A DNA stretch of 64,000 nt from Cyanoderma ruficeps (Eukaryota; Chordata; Aves; Passeriformes; Timaliidae). How positions within the stretch are numbered: the stretch's first letter is position 1; every line of letters begins with the position of its first letter. The translations under genes were made by a program, and so were the position numbers. The DNA is taken from NCBI GenBank assembly GCA_008694505.1, contig VZDJ01000219.1, positions 11,736,800 to 11,800,799 on the forward strand, in the 5' to 3' direction. The notes beneath the pieces were generated by a model, which had not been told where the DNA came from, made no database searches, and saw nothing but the letters and a program-made list of their open reading frames with translations. Of this stretch, positions 50,001 to 64,000 are shown one piece after another.

Positions 50001-53000
50001 GATTTAATAACAAACTGAAAACTCAAGAACAGGTTTGCTGAGAAATTCACAAACCTTCTGAGTGAAGCTCAGACCAAATTAAGGTTGTGCATAACACTTC
50101 TGAGATCATACAAAAATTCTTATACTTGGAGGCAGAGAGAAGAGAAATCAAACAAACAATAAGCAGAAGCTGGTTTGACCCTGACCAAGTTCATTCAGCC
50201 CCAAGAGCAAAGTAAAGGAATTTATAAGCAGAAGTGATATGTGCCAACCCCAGCAGGCTGAAACCAAGAGATTTTTGCAAGAATCCTTGCAAAGCTACCC
50301 CCAGCTCTAGTGATTTCATCACCAGAATGAAGACTGACACCACATGCATGAGGAGCACTCATAGAGGGGCAAGCATGCAAGCCTGAATCTCAGTGTGAGA
50401 AGTATCTACTGATCAGAGTCTCCCATTTATCTCACAGCGGCTCAAAATGCCTTTGGTTGCCTAAGTCATGTGGGAAATGTTCTGGGTAATGCTTCTCAGC
50501 TGCATCAATCACAAGCAAATCCTGGAGGATGTGTTTGGGTCCCTCCCCTGTCAGCAATGTGTGGGTTCACAGGCTCCCGGAGCTCCATGAAGTGCTCGAG
50601 GCCAACTTCTGTCTCTGAACACCCTGCTTAGAGGCCCAGGGGGTTTAGGCAGCACAGCCTGGAGAGACAGCCTGGGAGAGATCTCTGTGCAGTGCTGGGG
50701 GTAGCTCTGTCACCCAGCTTCTGCTCCTCTGACTCCTCTCTGATGGATCAATAATGCCCATCCAGCTCGGGAAGGGGAACAGCAATGACCGGGTGGTGGG
50801 GGGGTGGTGCTTTCCAGCACAAAATTCCAGGTAACAGCCAAATATTTACGTCCAGGGACATTTTGCACCTAAGATGTCTATCAGACTGCTCCATGCCTGC
50901 CCTCCTGTTCCTTCTGTGTGGAAAACCCACCCGAGGGCCCAGCAGTGATGGGCCCCCCAGGCTCCCACAACCCCATCCCAGGTGAGAGCAGGACACGGGC
51001 ACAATCAGCTTTCCCTGACTTGACACAGCCACATTCTGGTACTGACACGGGCAGGGGGACAAGGATAGGACAGGGCAGGCACTGGCACTCCTGCCAAGGG
51101 GCCACTGCCAGAGCACCTGGCATCTGCTGCCACTGTGCTGTGACACCAGTGCTGTGATGAGCCCACGTCCCTGTAGGCTGGTGGGGATCAGCTGCAGCAC
51201 TGGCCCCATCCCCTGCAGCAAAGCATCCCTCAGCACCTCCCTCTCAGCAAAACCCACCTTGTCCCCTTGCCAGAGCCTCTCCTGCAGGGCAGGTTCTGCC
51301 TGCCTCTCTTTCCCCCTCTCTCCAGACATGGAAAGCTACTGCAAAACGCATTATTTGCCACATCTACCTAAGCAGTGTGTTAGTGGGGAGGATGCAGGGA
51401 GTGTGATACAGTCCTCCCAGTCACTTTTCCACCTGCCTGGTATTTAGGATGAAAAGATGATCAGGCCTGTAAAATACAATCCACTACATGATGACTTGTA
51501 AAGCAGTAAAACAGAGGTAATGAGTTTTTCATGTCGCTGCACGGTGAAATCCTACCCACAAACATAAAACTTTTCAGGTTACAGGCTGAAAGATTTCAAA
51601 GCCATCTGTAGGTGAGTTGGCTGGATGTGCTGGGACAGGTTATAGAGAGCCCAGATGAGCATCCTGCACATGCTGGAAGCACAGAGGCCTTGCAGACACT
51701 GGTAGGGGGTCATGCATTAAAATGTACTTTGGCATCATCTGATATCAAGGCATCGGGAATATTACAACCCCCAACCCACGAGTCCCCGCCCTGCCCCATG
51801 GACAAGAGCTGTGATGGCACTGGAAAGGCACAAACCTCCTCATTGCTCCAAACTGCATCCAAAATGTCACATGAAGACCTTCATCATTACCAGAGCAGGG
51901 CCAAAAGAAGCCCTGGCCATCTCCTGCCCCCAAAGGTCACACAGTCCCTCCCAGGAGGGTTCCAGCACAAAGCCCCTTGACTTCTACCTCACCTAAAGAT
52001 TATCAATCCAAAAGACAGACAGTGGCCAGATTCTCACTACAGGTCCTGCCTCTATTGATAAATATTAGCAAAGCCAATCCCAGGTCACTGTCATCAGCTT
52101 GCTCAAGTACTCTGGGAAGAAGCAAAATTTGGGATGAGCCAGCAACTGTCTGTTTTCAGCCCTTTTCCCATGCAATGTCTCAAGCAGGATATATACGTTA
52201 TATATGGTGTGTGTATATATATTTTCTGTCACTATATTTGGAATTGCAGTGGTTATTCCTATTTTATCAGTCAGGAGGACTCTTATTGACTGGATGCAGC
52301 CATAAAAGGTAAAGGAGCCCCAGCAGGCACTGGTAACACCATTAAATATCGGTCCTGACAATGGTAAATTGGGTTTAAAAGTTTGGAACAGAGTGCCAAG
52401 AGAGGAGCCTCTTCCTGAACCAAGGAATAACACAAAGCCCCACTTTCTCCCCTATGTGACTTTTGTCATAATCATCTTTTCTGATTCTTACAAAGCAAAC
52501 CTAATTAGGAAGCTCCCTCATTAGTCTTCCAGAAAAATTAGCACAGCTCAGGCTAATTACTCCTGTAAAATTTAATAAACTCGTTGAAATGGGAATAGTC
52601 TAATGAGGTTTTATTTATTGAACTAAGATAACTGTAAGGAAAAAGGTTAGGACACCAGGATATCCAGAGTGGTAATAAAACTACAATTTATTCAATTTCT
52701 TCACAGGAATTTTATTGCGAACCTTTTAAATTCAAATATGAGTTACAGTTTGAAAGTTAAATCAATCTAGAATTTAATTTAATAACAGGAAGTGCTCTGT
52801 GTTTTCTTTAAGTGTGATTACAATACAGCCCTGCCACTGCACTCGTAGGAGGAATTGTGCATTTGTATTGTGACAATAATACCCCTTTTAAAATGAGTTC
52901 CTGTTCATCCGATCTTCATCTCAACACATGTAACTGGATTAGTAATCAAATATACAGGCTATGCTAAGAAGATGATACAGACACACACAGATTTCCAAGA

Positions 53001-55964
53001 AACTTCCTTGGGATGACTGCTCTGTAATCATGATAGATTTGTTTTGTTCTCCAGAGAAAATTTAAATCACTCTTTTAAATGAGTATAAATTTCTTTAGGT
53101 CCCTTTCACTACTGTATCTGCTGATACTATAAAAGAGCAAAGTATAAAACAATTTTATAAAGAATAAAGTCATATCCTCTTTCAAACACGGCTACTTTCT
53201 TTCTTTCTTAAAACCCACATTTTCATTAAAGAGAAATATACAATTGGATTTCACATATATCCAGGGTTTGAAGAAGAATACAACACATGGAACTTTGAAG
53301 TTGCCAAAGAGCCTTTTCTCCAAGTTCACCAAACCACCACAAAGCCAGAGCCCTCTCTATCCCGAGTCTCTTCAGCCTCATCAAAGAGAGCTAATTAATC
53401 CCAAATAGTATTCCAACTTGTCAGAAGAAAATAGCATTTCCATGTAAGTACATATGTCCAAAATCCCATGGATAGATTCTACGTTAAACTCTATGTTAGG
53501 TCAGAGTCTGTGGATTCACAAGATTTGATGCAAGAGTTAGATTAAATCCATAGGCAAAGACTCGATCAGAGCATCAGGCATGTGGGAGTGCTTTAGCCCA
53601 AATGGTGAACGAATTCTCTAAGCTCAGTGCAAATAAAAATAACTAAATATGGCTTTGCATATCAATTGACATAATAGTTAAAAACTGTGTGCATGGAGGA
53701 GTGACAATGGAGCGCAAGCAAACACATGGCCTGACTTGTGCAGGCATTTTCATCACAGAACAATTTTAAAGGACTCGTTTTAAGGTAAAAAGGCTCCGTA
53801 TACATCACTCCATCCTTTCCAAACCAAAGGGGACAAGGAAAATGAATAGGATAAATGTCACAAGAAACATCACTAAAGCCACTAACTGTATAAAGCACAT
53901 ACTTGCCTGGCCTAAATTGTTTGAACTAGCCCCAGCCAAGAGAAGGTTTTAAGTACCCTACTGGGACAGATGCGAAGCGGCAACAATAGAAGCCACACTA
54001 ATGCAATCCAGGTAACACAATCCTGTTTCAAAAACACGGGGAGGGCTAATTACAGCACTGCTGAGTCAAATTTCTTATGCCATTGCAACCCACAGGAACA
54101 GGTCAAAATCAAGTGTTATTCAAACCACAGTCATATCAACCTCCTGTATCAAAGTCACAATTTAAAACCAAGTGAAGAACTTTAAAAGCTTAACCCATTC
54201 ACAAGCCAAGTGTGATTCGGTGCGGGTGGCGAGGCAGGGTTTGTGTTATCAGCTTTGAATTGTGTTTAGCTTGCATTTTAAGAAGAAACTTCAAAATTGG
54301 TAACTTTCACGTCAATTTATATAAAAAAACTGAGGAATGGATCGCTACTAGGAAGATAAGGCAGGTTTTTTTCCTGTACCTATTTTCCTCATCTTGCAGG
54401 AAGCATGTAACAGACAGCATCTCTGGCTTTCAAAATTTAAAATGATTTGCAACTGGCAGTTTTGCATACTAGATAGTTAAACAAAATATTTCTGTAAACC
54501 TGCCATTAGCATCTTAACATCTCACTTTCTGGTACAATGAAAAATTCATGTGAATTTTGTAGCTTTCATGTTGCTCAAAATGCCACTCTAACACCATGTT
54601 TATAGTGTTCAGCTCTGCAGCATGCTTATAAAACACAGCTCTGTACAGGTTTCACTGGGGGGCTCTCCCCCACACACATTTCCTCTGGCGCTACCTGATG
54701 CACAGAGAAAATGAAAATATGCCTAGTTAAAATAGATAGGGATATCTTCTGAGATTTAAACATTCTCAGGGTTACTTATTACAGCTAACCAAAACATCTG
54801 CTGTAAGCATCCAATAAAAGCACTTTCCTACCCAACCCATCCAAGAGCTGGGAGCTGGGATGAGCACAAGGCAGCTCTGGACTGCTCTCCAGTGGGGCCC
54901 CCAACACATCAAACCCACCTCACCCTCTTTCATAAAATGGATGCTCTGGCACGGAAGATGCTGCAAAGTTCATCCAGCAAGCACAAGTCAGACAGCAATG
55001 CGAGGAGAGGCACGTGCTCTGTGCCCTCAGCCCTGTGTGTTTGGGCAGCTCCCTTTGGGGTCCCTCTGCTCACAGATCAGGGCAGGGTGTTGCTCTCCCC
55101 AGCCCTTACAGACATTTTTGGTACTTGGGGGACATTCAACTCCTCTAGAGTAACGCTGCACAACACCCTGGCTGTCCCACACGGCTTTGGAAAACACATT
55201 TGGACAATTCAAATGTAAAAATGGCCCTTTGGCTACCATTTTGCATAATTGGCAAGCAACAGAAACTACACATGGCTCAGAACAACAGGAATAGATGTAT
55301 TGTGCTACAACGATTTACTCAGTGATGTCAGATTAGCAATATGGATCTGTTTAAAAACACAATAATTAAGACAGGCAAAAATTAATTAATCAACTGACAA
55401 TACAGTCAAAATAGTATTCCAACCAAAGAAAATAAGAGGAGGGAAAAAACCTTATGTTGCAGATCTATTTTCTTAACTGTTTTTATGCATAAATAAAAGC
55501 CTTAAAATGTAGATGGATTGCATCCAACAGAACTACAGTAGCTAAGTGATAATGATTCAAACATTTTTCAAATAAAAGTTAAATATTTATAAGCACCCAA
55601 CCACATTTCATAAATCACAAACTATTATTATTTTATTCCTGAAGCTTCCCTGGCATAGCATGTGAATTGAGTCACAGAAAGTCAGAAAGAAAAATCTCCT
55701 CTTTATGCACATGAATCAGTTACAAGAGCTGGAGCCCTCCACAGAGCAGGGTGCTCCAGTATCCCGACGTTATCCCACATATGGCCCTTCCAAGGCAATC
55801 GCAACTGCAAAGCACAACTAATTCAGTATAAAAAAAAACCCCAAAATTTCATCCGTATATCCTCCTAATTCTTCCCCATTAGCAACACAGGGCAGGTGTT
55901 TCATTATAATGAGGAGAGGGAAGAAGGAAAAAAAAAAAATGGAAGGAAACAATAGCAGTCCTTA

Positions 55965-62824
<6,860 letters not shown>

Positions 62825-62898
62825 CTGCACATTATTTCATGCGTGAGCAGAACTCGGCACATTTCTGGGTTCTTGTCTTGGCCTTCATATACTATCGC
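62825..62898 (-). CDS. EBF1/EBF3: EBF family transcription factor (EBF1 or EBF3), coding exon 5
   Basis: This 74-bp exon encodes 24 codons plus two bases (AG) of a split serine codon. It starts in phase 0 with the residues AIVYEGQDKN and ends with VLLTHEIMC. It is bounded by a TTTCTAG acceptor and a CAG/GTAAGA donor on the minus strand. COE/EBF proteins are nuclear dimeric transcription factors with an immunoglobulin-like DNA-binding domain, an IPT/TIG domain and a helix-loop-helix dimerisation region. This exon supplies part of the DNA-binding domain, including the histidine and first cysteine of the family's zinc knuckle. If that histidine is residue 157, as in EBF1 and EBF3, the exon covers residues 138-161. 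From memory EBF2 differs here (AIAYEGQNKN, HEVMC), so EBF1 or EBF3 is favoured; these two look identical in this stretch. Exon numbers follow the human genes. Confidence 0.97.
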
Positions 62899-63215
62899 CT
62901 AGAAATAAAACACATTTTTAGTCGTACATAAAGTTGAGTTTAGAGAAAATCAAAACACGCCACGGTAAGCTAAGGCTCAGCGAGTTACAAACCACAGCTC
63001 AGGCTAAAGACAACTGGCATCTCCACCAAACCTGCTCCAAGACCTGCAGTTGTAAAACAACACAAGCTGAGTACAGCTAAATTCCCTCCTCTCTGTTGCA
63101 CATCTCTCCAGCGGTGTGTAGGATGGGTTTTTTTAGTAGTCAAGACAACCACAATTTTCTTTTCAATTCAGAATAAAATATAAACCTAATAGCATTAAAA
63201 GGGAGGTGGGGGGGG

Positions 63216-63240
63216 AAGAAAGAAAGAAAGAAAGAAAAAA
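63216..63240. repeat. AAGA microsatellite
   Basis: About five AAGA units end in an A run, preceded by a G-rich stretch. Confidence 0.9.
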
Positions 63241-63389
63241 TAAAACCAGCAAGGCTTGGTATACTTTGGGTCCTATTCATTAAAAAAAAAAAGAGAAAAA
63301 AAAAAACAGAAAAGAGAGAGCTCATGCATTTTTAATTACAAAAGCTGCACGGCCCAGGCATTTTCTTGGTAGCTCCTGAGAAAGAGCCT

Positions 63390-63481
63390 GGGCCTGATTC
63401 TTCTCTTGAACCTCCTGATCCAGCGCTTTCCAGAGAGCACCTCCGGAGTTACAGGGATATAAATAAGTGAGGAGAAGGCCC
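63390..63481. repeat. Degraded palindromic repeat (old amniote family suspected)
   Basis: The segment begins GGGCCTGATTCTTCTCTT and ends AAGTGAGGAGAAGGCCC. The reverse complement of the end (GGGCCTTCTCCTCACTT) aligns with the start after a 3-base gap, giving inverted terminal repeats. The inner part holds GGAGTTACA followed by ATAAATAAGTGAGG. I remember a palindromic, MITE-like amniote repeat starting GGGCCTGATTCT with this internal vocabulary, but have not verified its name. Confidence 0.55.
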
Positions 63482-64000
63482 TACCAGAGCAGAGGAGACC
63501 AAAACAAACAGAGGATCAACCGGCTTGAGAAATTTGACTCTGAGACAGCACAGGGAGAATCCTTTAAGCTAAAACTGTGGAAAGGCAGTGTGTTCACATT
63601 TCAAGGGGAGTCTACGTTTGCTCCCACCGGCAGCACCAGCAGCGAGGGATTGGCGTTACACACAAACTGGGTTAGTGCTCACAGCTCCTGTGGGACAGGA
63701 TTTCCATCTCAGCCCCACAGAGTCATGTTTTCCAGCCACCCCTGCTCCCAGGGACCAGCCCCCCAGCAGCAAAACAAGAGTGAAGTTTCCTTTGCAACAG
63801 CAGCTTTTGCTGGCACCGAGGTTTCTAAATCTCACTCCAGAGCTGGGATTGGAACCCCAGCCTGGGAGGGATGGCCACCCCTGCATCTGAGCATCATCAG
63901 CGCTACCCTTGAGCTCCGTGTGACCTTTTCAGCCTCTAAAACAAAGAATTCAAAACAAGAAATCGGGGCAAAAGACTCAGCAGGTAAAACGACATCTGAG

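Larger units (their letters stand above)
62899..64000 (-). other. EBF intron 4, 3' part
   Basis: This is noncoding sequence just upstream (in transcription) of exon 5. The acceptor tract reads TTTTATTTCTAG. The stretch contains an AAGA microsatellite, A-rich runs near 63281-63307, and a degraded quasi-palindromic repeat (63390-63481). The open frames at 63588-63890 (plus) and 63656-63886 (minus) overlap each other, have no recognisable domain and are taken as chance. Confidence 0.8.

Overview
This is vertebrate nuclear DNA, most likely from a bird and probably a songbird. It is about 64 kb of AT-leaning, repeat-poor, stop-dense sequence with short simple repeats. The only real coding sequence is two short exons with textbook splice sites. 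The one recent mobile element is a solo LTR of a type I remember from songbird genomes (memory, not checked). Nothing looks bacterial, and the many short open frames on both strands behave as chance or low-complexity noise.

The gene is on the minus strand and belongs to the COE/EBF (early B-cell factor) transcription factor family. Exon 5 (62825-62898) and exon 6 (55966-56034) join in frame and encode part of the DNA-binding domain, including the H-X3-C-X2-C-X5-C zinc knuckle, which the exon junction splits. The residues fit EBF1 and EBF3 equally as I remember them and fit EBF2 less well, so the paralogue is left open.

Transcription runs from high to low coordinates. 62899-64000 is the end of intron 4, 56035-62824 is intron 5 (6,790 bp), and 1-55965 is part of a large intron 6. 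I found no exon 7 in the window, so intron 6 is at least 55,965 bp.

Intron 6 holds: a 14-bp-arm hairpin with forkhead-like sites (4762-4808); several motif-dense stretches that look like conserved noncoding elements; a 1,013-bp solo LTR with an exact 5-bp target duplication (29078-30090) that carries a perfect EBF-type dyad; a 15-copy, 19-bp minisatellite (36543-36827); a purine mirror tract with a strong G-quadruplex motif (about 37683-38226) directly abutting a dense CpG island (about 38221-38500); and a long imperfect inverted duplication with 51-nt arms (40360-40500). Degraded quasi-palindromic segments resembling an old amniote repeat family occur in introns 4, 5 and 6.

I see no self-contained novel system such as an operon, CRISPR array or nested gene. 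The best leads are regulatory or structural: the CpG island beside the purine tract, the 141-nt inverted duplication, and the sense-oriented LTR carrying EBF-type sites inside an EBF gene.
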